Part shown: in pieces, positions 45,734 to 56,403 of the stretch
Numbering within the stretch: the stretch's first letter is position 1
Layout: every line of letters begins with the position of its first letter
Origin: Heliocidaris tuberculata
Lineage: Eukaryota > Echinodermata > Echinoidea > Camarodonta > Echinometridae
Direction of reading: 5' to 3'
DNA: 64,000 bases
Assembly: GCA_025618425.1 (NCBI GenBank)
Contig: CM046833.1
Span: 4,186,298 to 4,250,297, forward strand
Notes under the pieces: model-generated
Seen by the model: the letters and a program-made list of their open reading frames with translations, nothing else
Told to the model about the DNA's origin: nothing
Database searches by the model: none
Position numbers and translations under genes: made by a program

Positions 45734-46495
45734 GAAATGACTGTACTAATTTGTTAAATCGACGAATAGCGCATCGTAATACACCCTTTCTTACTTTGTT
45801 AAATAGACCTGTTCATAAATATATTCAAATTTTATGCATACATTTAAAACAAAGGTTGTCAGAGGCTTTTCAGACATAGCAACAAGTAATGTATGCAAAC
45901 TGGATTCCAAGTATTGTAGTTCATTAATTAATAAAAGATTAATGGAATACTTCGTTACTACTCTCTCTAAAAAAAAATAATATCGAGCGATCACTGACAT
46001 GAAAATAGAGTGAAAATAGAGTGAAACCCAACTCTTTTCCTTCTAGAGACCACTCGATAGTCACTCGATATTCACTCCTAAACAAGTAATCACTGACGTG
46101 ACTCCCGGGAGAGTGAAAGCAGTGAAAATTCACTCTTTTTTTAGAGAGAGTATAGGTCCCCAGGAAAGAAACATCCATAAACTGGAATAACTTTGTAACA
46201 GATCTATTGTAGTATGTAACATGTATCGTGAATTATTTGTTTTTGCTAATTTGTAGTTGTTTTGTTAAATTAGGGTCATGCTAACTTCAAGTTAGTACTT
46301 CCGCATTTATGCCTCACCTAGCTTATTTATCGCAAATTGTATTTCCCTTACTTTGTATAATATCAGTTAGTATTATAATAGTATGTATTATTTTTACATA
46401 GAGAAGATTATTATCAACTCGAGAGGGCAGTATAGTAATTCTATTGTAATTCTAATGAAGGTTACTTAGAGAGAGAAGTATAATTAGCTAATTTT
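45734..46495. repeat. module S, copy 2
   Basis: Collinear with 43743-44506, including the internal MITE; the S-to-S spacing is 1991 bp. Confidence 0.9.
45961..46150. mobile_element. TA-flanked CTCTCTCT MITE, copy 2
   Basis: Same position inside module S as copy 1, with a small deletion near 46000 and an extra GAGAGTGAAAGC near 46108. Confidence 0.8.
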
Positions 46496-47732
46496 AGCAT
46501 GAGAAACAAAGAAATAAATTAGGCCTACATAATACACAAATAAAATTCCTATCATATTTTCATTTTTGATAACAATTACGCCAAGGTACAATATTCGTTT
46601 CCTGTTTGTGTGGCAAATGGTGAAAAAAAGAAGGAATCGTTCGTGCATGTCGGCTTGTCTTTATTTGTGCGCATTTCAATCTGGTTATTAAACGTCTTGC
46701 GTTTAATATTTACGTTAGCAGAATGCTCACTGAAAAAAAACCCAACAAAAACAAAAAAAAAACAAAAGGGAAAATCTGATAAAGTTTAAAAACATTTGAT
46801 CAAAACATCGTTTCTATTTGAATTATTTGTTGTCGTTAAATTGAACCAATTACGGTTGCGAATAGGGTATTTTTTTCAATTTTGGTGTGACAGTCAAACT
46901 ATAGTTTGAAGTGTGCTTTATAAGAAAGAAAATACGTTATGAATGAGAAATATCCGTATTTCATGGGGGGGGGGGGAATCGAGTGTAGATTTGCTATGTC
47001 AGTCAGTTTCTTGAGAATGACAAGGCACATTTCACTTTATAACCCTATACATTATACATTTTATTTCAACCCCTATTTTTCTCAAAATCATGGTTTTGAG
47101 CACGGACATTGTATAAACTTTAAAAAGTTTTTGTCCAATTTTCCTCAAACTTTGCCAGGCTATCAGAATGAGGGTGATGAGCAAATTATTATAGCTTTTT
47201 AGGGATAACCGTAAATAAAGTCAAGTTAAGTAAAAGAAAAGGCTTCAAATCTTGATTTTCAGGGGAAAAAATGCCATGAAGAAAAGCCATAATCAGAATA
47301 TATGAAATCCCAATATAACATAACAATGTAGCAATGTAACAAAAATGATATAAAACCTCTACCTTTAGAAAAGTTACACCTATATAAGGATTAACAGAGT
47401 CAACTGTATTCATAGATTGGTTAACTCGGTTTCATCTGGACACACTCTGACGCACATTCTTTGTTGTCATGGCTGTGTGCTTACCTAACCAACTTCACCA
47501 AAATATGTTCATACAAATCGATGACTCTAGCTAACAAGAGAGCGCCCTATGAAGAAAGAAAATAATTTGTAGTAATGTCATTTGCCACACAAACAGGAAA
47601 CGAATATTGTACCTTGGCTTAATTGTTATCAAAAATGAAAATAAGATAGGAATTTTATTTGTGTATTATCATGATTATGTAGGCCTAATTTATTTAGATC
47701 AAAGCAAGCTTTATTTCTTTGTTTCTCATGCT
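46496..47732. mobile_element. R-family element with long TIRs, copy 3
   Basis: 1237 bp. Left terminal repeat 46496-46620 and right terminal repeat about 47578-47732 are inverted copies with tips AGCATGAGAAACAAAGAAAT. Otherwise as copy 2. Confidence 0.8.
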
Positions 47733-47981
47733 GAAATGACTGTACTAATTTGTTAAATCGACGAATAGCGCATCGTAATACACCCTTTCTTACTTTGTTA
47801 AATAGACCTGTTCATAAATATATTCAAATTTTATGCATACTTTTAAAACAAAGGTTGTTCTTGACAACCTGAAAGGTTGTCAGAGGCTTTTCAGACATAG
47901 CAACAAGTAATGTATGCAAACTGGATTCCAAGTATTGTAGTTCATTAATTAATAACAGATTAATGGAATACTTCGTTACTA

Positions 47982-48170
47982 CTCTCTCTAAAAAAAATAA
48001 TATCGAGTGATCACTGACATGAAAATAGAGTGAAAATAGAGTGAAACCCAACTCTTTTCCTTCTAGAGACCACTCGATAGTCACTCGATATTCACTCCTA
48101 AACAAGTAATCTCTGACGTGACTCCCGAGGGAGTGAAAACAGTGAAAATTCAATCTTTTTTTAGAGAGAG
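47982..48170. mobile_element. TA-flanked CTCTCTCT MITE, copy 3
   Basis: Third copy at the same place in module S, flanked by TA at 47980-47981 and 48171-48172. Confidence 0.8.
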
Positions 48171-48232
48171 TATAGGTCCCCAGGAAAGAAACATCCATAA
48201 ATTGGAATAACTTTGTAAACAGGTCTATTGTA

Positions 48233-48345
48233 TGTTCCCTGTAGGTTTCCATGATGAGTGAGTATTCACAATTGAGGGTTTTTGGTAACACGGAGGCTCC
48301 CACATGGTGTGACCGAAAACCTTCAATTGTGGAAGGTCTATTGTA
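48233..48345. mobile_element. 113-bp hairpin insertion with 12-bp direct repeats
   Basis: Absent from the other two S copies. It creates a direct repeat AGGTCTATTGTA (48221-48232 and 48334-48345). Inside, 48267-48291 and 48307-48331 are 25-nt inverted arms around a 15-nt loop, with four mismatched positions, most of them G-U compatible. The fold resembles a microRNA precursor in size, but a small foldback transposon is equally possible. Confidence 0.75.
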
Positions 48346-48570
48346 GTACGTAACATGTATCGTGAATTATTTGTTTTTGCTAATTTGTAGTTGTTTTGTT
48401 AAATTAGGGTCATGCTAACTTCAAGTTAGTACTTCCGCATTTATGCCTCACCTAGCTTATTTATCGCAAATTGTATTTCTCTTACTTTGTATAATATCAG
48501 TTAGTATTATAATAGTATGTATTATTTTTACATAGAGAAGATTATTATCAACTCGAGAGGGCAGTATAGT

Positions 48571-49229
48571 TCGGGCGTTGTATGGTACCTTGGGACACAA
48601 AATGAATATCATTCTCAGGATTTTTTTTTTTTTTCGAAAAGTGGTAGGGGGAGGATGGGGGGGGGGGGATCGCCCCCTGAAATTTTGAAGACTGAACAAA
48701 AATATGTATAGCAATTAATGACTGTAGGCTGTAACACCCTGTTTACGCTCTTAAGTGCTCTAAAAATGTAAATGTTCACTATTCAAAATGGCAAATTCTC
48801 TCGCTCGGTCGTTACGCTTTCTCGCATATAAGTACTGAAAACTGTGGAGTGTTGCAGAAGATCTCTAAGCCGTCAGGTATTTATTAGGCAGAGATTCCCC
48901 TGTGTTTTACAACAGACAATGTAATCTCCCCATAGGATCCATTGCAGGGTCAGCAATACAAGGGCATGGGGGACGCCTCTTCCTGGAATTCCACCCCCCC
49001 CCCCACCCCTCGATCCCACCCCTCGATCCCACCCTGAAAATTTGAAATACCCGATACTATTGTGTAGGCCTACAGTGTTGGTGATTCAATGCTTGAATTT
49101 GCCTTTATGATCGAAAGTGCTTTTAAAATCTGTTCCAAACCGCAAGTTTTCCTCCGTCACTCGCAAAATAATAAACATACTGTATTTATTGAGGAATCCG
49201 CCAAAATGTAAGGTTTTTATACGGCAAAT
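48571..49229. other. unassigned sequence with G/C runs
   Basis: Holds poly-T (48620), poly-G (48658) and poly-C (48997) runs, and a CTCTCGCTCGGTCGTTACGC motif (48798) like that in the CAGNGGCGGATC MITEs, so one or more degraded MITEs are likely. No gene seen. Confidence 0.5.
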
Positions 49230-49382
49230 CTCCTCCTCCTCCTCCTTCTTCTTTTTCTTCTTCTTCTTCTTCTTCTTCTTCTTCTTCTTCCTTCTTCTTC
49301 TTCTTCTTCTTCTTCTTCTTCTTCTTCTTCTTCTTCTTCTTCTTCTTTCTTCTTTTTTTTGGCTGGGGGGGGGGGGGGGGGG
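49230..49382. repeat. (TTC)n triplet array joined to a G tract
   Basis: About 125 bp of nearly pure CTT/TTC repeats after a short TCC run, followed by poly-T and an 18-base G tract (49365-49382). Confidence 0.95.
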
Positions 49383-49546
49383 CGGGGGTAAACCGTCACA
49401 ACCCCCCCCCCCCTTTCTCACCGATCGCTGGTCGCGTTCCCCCGGCTGTGACAAGAAATCGCCACCCTGACCATTATTGAGTTTCTGTCGAGTTCATATC
49501 GAATAACACGTACCTAGAGAATAATAACGACTTACTATTCTGGTTT

Positions 49547-49735
49547 AAACACGATAAAAACTATTTTCGAAAAATCAACTCAAGGCAATTTCAGTAGCCC
49601 TGTCTATCACCTTTAGAAATGTGCGAACATTACAATGGCATATTACGTAATCCGAACCTGATTTCTATGGGCAGTACAATAGGCCTTTGAAATTACCCTT
49701 GAGTTTATTTTTCGAAAGTAGTTTTTATCGTGTTT
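49547..49735. mobile_element. MITE with ~47-bp terminal inverted repeats
   Basis: Arms 49547-49593 (AAACACGATAAAAACTAT...) and 49688-49735 are inverted copies with about four differences and an ~94-bp spacer. No coding sequence. Superfamily undetermined. Confidence 0.75.
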
Positions 49736-50110
49736 TTAGCACATACCACATTAAGATAATTATACTGTCCATAATCTGATAATCATGACTGTCCATCAAG
49801 GGGTCGTTTAATCAAACCAACTCCATGACTTTGCATTACACTGCAAAAACTTGGATATTGATTTAACACCCCAATTTTTGCAGTGTATGAATAAAAAGGA
49901 AAAATAGATGCATGGAAAATACAGACATATATAATGAAATGTCGTCATTAACCTTGGTCGGTAAATACAGACTATCCCGTTTTCATTTACTTGTAAGGGG
50001 GTGAAAAGGTGTGTGTATTATTTGTCGATATAAACATTGAAAAAAAAAACACAAACAAACAAACAACTGTTCAATGAAGGGAAGTGCTTGGTTTATCAGG
50101 AAGTCAATTT
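49736..50110. other. unassigned sequence before the mariner element
   Basis: No feature recognised. Confidence 0.5.
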
Positions 50111-50112
50111 TA

Positions 50113-52058
50113 CAGTGCGTCCCAGAAAAAACGAAACCCTAAAACAAAGGATTAATTTGACCAAACTATAGGCTATACGGTTATAATAATTGTTTTCTTA
50201 CAAAGTTGAAGTAATATGCTTTCATTTGATACCTTGATGGCATCCATCCGTACACGCATCACTGAGTACTGTTGTTTTGAAAATGGCATGTCAAAACCCA
50301 CTTGTGCCAGATTTTAGTAAAACTGTGGGATCACATTAAAACATGGTCAGATGAAAATGTAACCTTTTTAAACATAAAAGAAAAGTGAGGCAGCATGTTT
50401 GGAATTGAATTCATATTGTGATTCATGGACAACCATGTCCAGGTGGTGTGATCAGGTGGTGTGATAAGGTTGCTTAATCTTTTGTCCTTCCCAAGTTATG
50501 AATTATGGATTAAGTTGAGACATCATGCCAATGCAAAGGAGAATTTATTCACAGATGAATAACAGTGTTGTCCTTAGTTTATGCAAATATGAATGCTCCT
50601 GATGGGTTAAGCCAATGCACTGGTATAAGTTACATAAGCAGCAACATGGTGCAACTAACAACCGAGCAACAAGTGTTTGTGGTAACTAAATTCCACGAAA
50701 CCGGGAGTATCCGGGCCACTCAGGAAGCATTTAGGGATGCCTTCCCAGATAGAGATGTACCGTCCAAATCAACCATTTGGCTCAATGTCAAAAAATATCA
50801 AGACCATGGGACTAGTCTCAATCGAAATAAGGGCCAGTCTGGTAGGAGAAGGACGGTGCGAACTGCTGGCAACATTGCTGCAGTTGCCCGTCGTCTCCAA
50901 CAGCACCCAAGGGAAACAAGCGCTAGAAGGAACACTCTTGGATTATCCCACTCCTCCTTTAGCCTCATAACGAGATTAGACCTACACTTTCACCCATATC
51001 GTATGTGCATACGCCACCAACTCCTACCTGCTGACTTTGGGAGAAGGCAGGTATTTGCTGAGTGGCTATTAGCCCGTTGTCAGAGGGACGCAAGATTTCT
51101 GGAGTCTTTTGCTATTGGTGATGAAGCTGCATTCGCTATGAACGGAGAAGTGAACAACCACAATATTGTTGAATATGCACCTGCAGGACATCCCCCAGCA
51201 TTCAATTTCGAAACAAACATGAGTCGTGAGAAAGTAACAGTATGGATATTCATGTGTGGAAACGGTGTAATCATCGGACCTTTCTTTTTCGAAAGAACTG
51301 TCAATGGTCAAGCATACTTAGACATGATAAACCAAGAAGCCGTGCCACAATTGCAATTGCATTTCGAAAGACAAGAAAACGGTGTTTTCCGACATTTGTG
51401 GTGGGCACAGGATGGTGCGCCTGCCCACCGACTTGTCGAAGTCAGGAATCGCCTCCAGGAACTTTTCAGGGACAGAGTGGTTGCAGTGAATCATCCTGTT
51501 GAGTGGCCTGCTAGATCCCCAGATCTAACTCCTTGTGATTATTTCTTGTGGGGGCACTTAAAGAGCAAAGTTTTCACCACTCCACCGGATAACATTCATG
51601 ATTTGCGAGCGCGAATTCAACAAGAGGTGGATGTCCTACTTGATGACCCTGCAATGGTTAGACGTGCTGTCTCTGATATGCGTCGCCGCTGTGACCTTTG
51701 TCGCGCAAGGGGAGGAGGACATGTAGAAGGTGTCGGCGTATAATCAATGTAAGTGCTGAATACTTAATACAACCTGATAAAAATCTTCTCTCTTATGTTT
51801 TAAAATGTTACATTTTGTATCTGACTATGTTTTGATGTGATTTCTTTGTTTCCCCCAAATCTGGCACAAGTGGGTTTTGACATGCCATTTTCAAAACAAT
51901 AGTACTCAGTGATGCGTGTATGGATAGATGCCATCAAGGTATCAAATGAAAGCATATTACTTCAACTTTGTAGTGAATCAATTATTATAATCGTATAACC
52001 TATAGTTTGGTCAAATTAATCCTTTGTTTTAGGGTTTCGTTTTTTCTGGGACGCACTG
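50113..52058 (+). mobile_element. complete mariner-like DNA transposon, ~200-bp TIRs
   Basis: 1946 bp between TA dinucleotides (50111-50112 and 52059-52060). Inverted ends CAGTGCGTCCCAGAAAAAAC and its complement extend ~200 bp (about 50113-50314 against 51857-52058) with roughly ten differences by eye. It encodes one uninterrupted transposase. Structure and coding potential look complete, so this is the best candidate in the window for a recently active element. Confidence 0.93.
50646..51743 (+). CDS. mariner-like transposase, DD41D spacing
   Basis: 365 residues from ATG 50646 (MVQLTTEQ); an in-frame ATG at 50565 would add 27 unconserved residues. The N-terminal helix-turn-helix (~residues 1-65, with FHETGSIRATQEAF and VPSKSTIW) would bind the TIRs in the nucleus. 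Catalytic residues are the Asp of IGDEAAF (~155), the Asp of AQDGAPAH (~260) and the Asp of LTPCDYFLWG. I count 41 residues between the last two, i.e. DD41D rather than mariner DD34D or Tc1 DD34E. The C-terminus is rich in Arg and Cys. It resembles the widespread invertebrate transposases with a DUF4817-type N-terminus. The frame is unbroken. Confidence 0.92.
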   Translation: MVQLTTEQQVFVVTKFHETGSIRATQEAFRDAFPDRDVPSKSTIWLNVKKYQDHGTSLNRNKGQSGRRRTVRTAGNIAAVARRLQQHPRETSARRNTLGLSHSSFSLITRLDLHFHPYRMCIRHQLLPADFGRRQVFAEWLLARCQRDARFLESFAIGDEAAFAMNGEVNNHNIVEYAPAGHPPAFNFETNMSREKVTVWIFMCGNGVIIGPFFFERTVNGQAYLDMINQEAVPQLQLHFERQENGVFRHLWWAQDGAPAHRLVEVRNRLQELFRDRVVAVNHPVEWPARSPDLTPCDYFLWGHLKSKVFTTPPDNIHDLRARIQQEVDVLLDDPAMVRRAVSDMRRRCDLCRARGGGHVEGVGV

Positions 52059-52379
52059 TATATAAATTTAGAGTTATCATTGTTTCGCTCCATGCACTAA
52101 AAGCTGACTTGTGACGGTCTTCTAAAATATATATGACAGGTTTTGAGTCACAAGTCAGTTGTCTGGAAAGTTGTCGCTGGTCTTGGCAAAGACGGCTTTG
52201 TGAAACAGTAAAAGGACAAGTTGAGCGACAGTGTCGACATGTTGCTGATCATTTACTTATGATGGTTCGTGAAACGACCCCCCGCTTCCGAAGAGCTTAT
52301 AGGAAATTATTAGCCCGGTTTAGCTCTGGCAATTGTATTCAGCGTAAAGTCCATTTCAAACAATTATTCTACCAGTTAC
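52059..52379. other. unassigned sequence between mariner element and MITE
   Basis: An 85-codon + strand open frame (52133-52390) has no recognised domain and runs into the following MITE, so I do not call it a gene. Confidence 0.5.
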
Positions 52380-52622
52380 CAGTGGCGTAATGAGCCAAAA
52401 AATTTGAGGGGTCTGAGCATATATCGGGCCCAATTTCAGAATACCTGCGAGCGAGCAAAAATATTCGACCTTATTCAAATGAAAATGTAATTTTGTCATA
52501 TATCTGGTAGGTAATTTCATTTTTTCCCCTTCCTCTATTTTTTTTTGGGGGGGGGGGGCAGGGGAGCGTGGAACTTTGAAGGGTTGTAGCCCCCCCCCTC
52601 CCCCACAACCAGTACGCCAGTG
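52380..52622. mobile_element. hAT-type MITE with CAGTGGCGTA ends
   Basis: Left end CAGTGGCGTAATGAG; right end TACGCCAGTG, imperfect inverse. Flanks CCAGTTAC (52372-52379) and CCAGTCAC (52623-52630) form an 8-bp duplication with one mismatch. The interior ends in G and C runs (52544, 52591). Confidence 0.75.
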
Positions 52623-52630
52623 CCAGTCAC

Positions 52631-53044
52631 CCACATATTACACCCGTGGCTGAATGTGGCAAATGTAAATTAATATCTTGTTATTAAGTCAATGAAGTGG
52701 CAGGGACTCTTACTTCTTACATTGTGGTCCACAATGACTTATCCACTAGATCATAATAAGTTTCATTAAGAACCTAGGAGAGAAAAGCAGTTCTGTTTAG
52801 GAAACAAACGGAGAGAAGGAAATAAAAGATGTTCTAAAGCCTGGCTCACTCGAGGCGTCATTTCGATTCCTTCCGGATCTGCGCTAATCGAACCTGTCAA
52901 GGCAATTAATCCATACGCCAGTGTAATAAAAAGTATTTGCACTGTTCTTTTTGCAATCATATTTTAAATACACTGACTCTTTCAAGACGCACGATTACAG
53001 CAAATGACGCGTCGTATGCGCCTGGCTTCAGGCGCATACATATT
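52631..53044. other. unassigned sequence
   Basis: No gene or element recognised. Confidence 0.5.
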
Positions 53045-53440
53045 TCGTCCTTCAAATTGGCAACAATAATATTTTTCTTTTAATGCTACATGGTTCTAAT
53101 AAAATGTAATGTCTTTGAAAACAATATGCATGGTTAGCAACTGTGTCGAATAGTTGAAAAAAACTGCAAATTTTGATAAAAACCAATTATTTTGAACCTC
53201 TCAACGTGTTGCAAATTTATGAATTTTAAAGCTTATTCTCGTTTTTTTTTAAATTCTTGGCATCAAACGCTATGGTTATGCAACAAAAGTGGACCCCCCC
53301 CAAAAAAAAAAAAAAAAAAATATGTGCAGACATTTTTGCCCTTTCTACTCATGCACCTGGAATATTTTTTAGAGCTCTGAATCAAAAGTTATTGAGCCAA
53401 ACCACAAAATATGGTCAATTGTCTTGAAAAGGTTAAATAG
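53045..53440 (+). repeat. dispersed repeat, copy 2 (partner of 4213-4610)
   Basis: Same blocks in the same order as 4213-4610, starting CGTCCTTCAAATTGGCAAC and ending TTGTCTTGAAAAGGTTAA; diverged, with a C/A run at 53296-53320. Confidence 0.7.
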
Positions 53441-54088
53441 CAGTTGAATACTGGTGCAACGGCCCAGTTGTTTCCACTAAAATGTAGTTACAACCTTGTC
53501 ATTATCAATATATTTTTTTTTTTATTCGGCAAAGACAAAACCACATGGAGGTCGGGAAAAGTCAAACCAAATAACTATAATCCGAAGGTCTTCTTATCCA
53601 ATCCATGCGACTTTACATACATGAAATGGGACAAAATAGTGAGATACAACAAATGATAAATTACACTTGTAATTAAAATGTTTGGAAACGACAATCATTG
53701 ACTTACTTTTTGTAAAAGAAAAGAAGAAGAAATATTATATTGCTTTGTGTACATGCATTACAGCACCAGAAAAATAGTAGGTGAATACATGTTGGTTGGT
53801 TGGTTGGTTCTTGGTATGATGGCGCTCCTCAATCTCTTCAGATTATTCGCGCCAGTTACTTTCGTAGGCTTGGCGTAGGCGTTTTTTTGTGTTGTTGTTG
53901 TTTTTTTTGTTGTTGTATTACCCTACATGTATTCAAAGATGAAATCATACATGAAGATGCGTATATGCCCAGTGTACAGTGCTTTTTAGTTTCTATTTCA
54001 TATCTTGCCAAATTAATCAATTACGCTTATTACTATTTTATTTTATTTTTTTTAAATTAATTCATTTAATTGTTTATTTATTTTTATC
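53441..54088. other. unassigned AT-rich sequence
   Basis: No gene recognised. There are GGTT (53792) and GTT (53895) simple runs. Confidence 0.5.
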
Positions 54089-54242
54089 ATTATTATTAGT
54101 AGTATTATTATTATTATCATTATTATTATCATTATTATTATTATTATTATTATAATCATTATTATTATGATTATTATTATTATGATTATTATTATTATTA
54201 TTATCATTATTTATTTTTATTTATTTATTAATTTCTTATTTT
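54089..54242. repeat. (ATT)n/(ATC)n microsatellite
   Basis: About 150 bp of ATT-type triplets with ATC and ATG interruptions. Confidence 0.95.
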
Positions 54243-55276
54243 TTAAATTTTTTTTGGAGGGGGGATTATTATTCTTCTTTGATCCTTTGATGTTACCATC
54301 AGTCAATGAAAAGAGTTATTCGCCAGAGTCTTGACACTCTTAATGGCATTCCTTAGACAGTCGAGTGGTGTACGCAATCCTTCATGAAGTAGATTTTATT
54401 TTTGAGTGCATGCATGGGAATTAAATAAACATAATAAACAAAGTAAGAGTGTGTGACAGAGAGAGTTGCAAAGGACTGTTTCTCTTCAAGGGTTGAATCA
54501 AGTAGTAAATAGATGATATCAAGAGTGCTATAAACCACCGGGTATCCAGGCGATGATATTTACGAGCAACCCGTATTGGTATTGTTGCCATATGAATAAC
54601 GTCGCTTTCTCTCATATACCTCTTAGGAATATTACAGTGCCCAAACATACTTACCTGATTTAAGAAAGATGATTTCAAAATGATTAACATTGAAATAGAA
54701 CAAAAAATTGAAAGACTTATAAATTTCAAACTATTATTTGTCTCAGCGATCAATTTCTCATTACAATTCCATGACCATGTTCATTTAATCTATTCAATTT
54801 CTTCCAACTACTTTTTAAAAAGAACACATATATTAAGATATCAGCATAAATTATGGAGAAAAAAACCATACAAATTTGCTCTTGATACAAAAATTCAAAC
54901 AAGAAAAAAAAAAAGGAGGTTTTTCGAATTACAATCTAGGGTGAAGAAGATGTCAAACGCAGCATAATCAAAGAGGGTAGATAGAAAGAGAAAGATAGAC
55001 AAATTTAAAGAGAGAAAGAGTGAGTGACATAGCATTGGGGAGAGATGGAGAGAGAATTAGATAGAAGAAAGAAATCTAAATCCAATATAGGAGAGGGTGG
55101 GTGTCAGAGATGAAAAATGGGACATATATGGCTTCAATTATTAAAGATTTTATGTGCTTAATGAAAGAGGTGCACGATTGTAGTCCTTATTGGTGACAGA
55201 TAGATAAACGTAAATATTTAATTGTTTTGAAGAAACAATCCTATATCATATATTTTGTTACTGGAATATGGCCAAT
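54243..55276. other. unassigned AT-rich sequence
   Basis: No gene recognised. The longest frame is a 110-codon minus-strand ORF (54421-54753) without a known domain. Confidence 0.5.
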
Positions 55277-55544
55277 GTAGCTTAGCGAAACGCAATGGCG
55301 CATAAAGACGCGGGGAAGACGCATAGAGGAAAATTGCAAGTTTTTTTTATGTGGCTCTGAAAGTAGAAGTAGGCATATCTGCATAAAAATTTTCATATTA
55401 TTTTGCTTAAAAGTGTTCAAAGATTTGAATACTAATTCTACATTTTAATATTTTGATTCTTCCTCAAAAGAATAAAATTTTGATTTTCAATAATTTTGTC
55501 ATATGCGTCTTTCCCTTACGCCCCACGACGTTTCGCTAAGCTAC
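55277..55544. mobile_element. MITE with GTAGCTTAGCGAAACG ends
   Basis: Sixteen-base perfect inverted ends (55277-55292 and 55529-55544), with a weaker second block (AAAGACGC against GCGTCTTT) further in. 268 bp, AT-rich interior, no coding sequence. Target duplication not clear. Confidence 0.8.
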
Positions 55545-55946
55545 CCGGAAACTTGATATATGGTGATCCAGATTCAAGGGATATGATAACAGCGCCCATT
55601 GTATCGCAATGGACTATTTACCACTGATTGAATAACAAAAAACTATGTAAGCGGTTAAATGTTATTATGATGTGGAAAGATTTTCTTAAAGATATTAAAT
55701 TGATTTGCTTAGATATTTTGCCATGAAATCATGCAGAATATCTTTTGTGATAATTTTTGTAAGAAACCCAGTGGAATCGTTCCAAGCTAGGAATATTAAT
55801 AAACGTCTGACTAGACTTTTTTATTTAAACATCCAGACAAGGTGCAGTCAGTTTTGACTGAACACCAACAATACAAACAACAACAAAAACTGCTTCTAAG
55901 CTTAAATCACCTCTCGCAATGTAGAACGATCGAAACGCATCACTTC
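55545..55946. other. unassigned sequence
   Basis: No feature recognised. Confidence 0.5.
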
Positions 55947-56395
55947 CATTGGCGGCACCAGGATTTTTAAAGTGGGGGGGGGGGGGGGGGGGCAAATGGG
56001 GGGCAAAAGAAAATGTTGGGGGGGGGGCAAGGGCAGACAAAAAAAATTTTGACACTTTTTGTAGTGAAAATGTACAGAATATTCGGCTATAAACCTACCC
56101 AGATATGAGGACATTTACACGAGCTGAGCGAACAAATTTGTCCCATGCCCCCCCCCCCCACCTTGATGCCGCCACTGCTTTCCAAGTTTCCGTTTTCTTT
56201 CTTTTTCCTTCTTTTCTCCATTCCTTTTTCACTTTTTTCTTTCCTTTTCTTTTCTTTTTCATTTTCCACCCTTTTATTTTTTTTCACTCCGAAAATTATT
56301 GGGGGGGGGGCAACTGGGGGGGGGGCAAAGCTTCTGACTGGGGGGGGGGGGAAATTCCCCCCATGCCCCCCCCCCCCTCCTTGGTGCCGCCACTG
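55947..56395. mobile_element. hAT-type MITE with TGGCGGCACCA ends
   Basis: Left end CATTGGCGGCACCA, right end TGGTGCCGCCACTG, and a perfect 8-bp duplication ATCACTTC (55939-55946 and 56396-56403). Dense G and C runs. An internal TGATGCCGCCACTG (56164-56177) looks like a second right end, suggesting an element built from two copies or nested in its own kind. Confidence 0.9.
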
Positions 56396-56403
56396 ATCAC
56401 TTC

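Larger units (their letters stand above)
47733..48570. repeat. module S, copy 3
   Basis: Collinear with copies 1 and 2, except for an inserted GTTCTTGACAACCTGAAAG stretch near 47858 and a 113-bp insertion at 48233-48345. Similarity ends at 48570, where a new C/G-rich repeat begins. Confidence 0.9.

Noticed and set aside
37296..47202. A 68-88-codon frame (MSVSFLRMTRH...) present in all three R copies
   Set aside because: The copies are nearly identical overall, so an open frame would persist without selection. The differences I see change amino acids, and there is no known domain.
49086..49470. Frames of ~120 codons over the TTC/G tract, both strands
   Set aside because: Simple-repeat translation only (Arg/Glu/Lys or Leu/Phe runs).
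52133..52390. 85-codon + strand frame after the mariner element
   Set aside because: No known domain, and its end runs into a MITE.
54640..54665. ATACTTACCTG, matching the U1 snRNA 5' end
   Set aside because: Only 11-12 nt match; the rest of U1 is absent. It is simply the complement of a 5' splice consensus.
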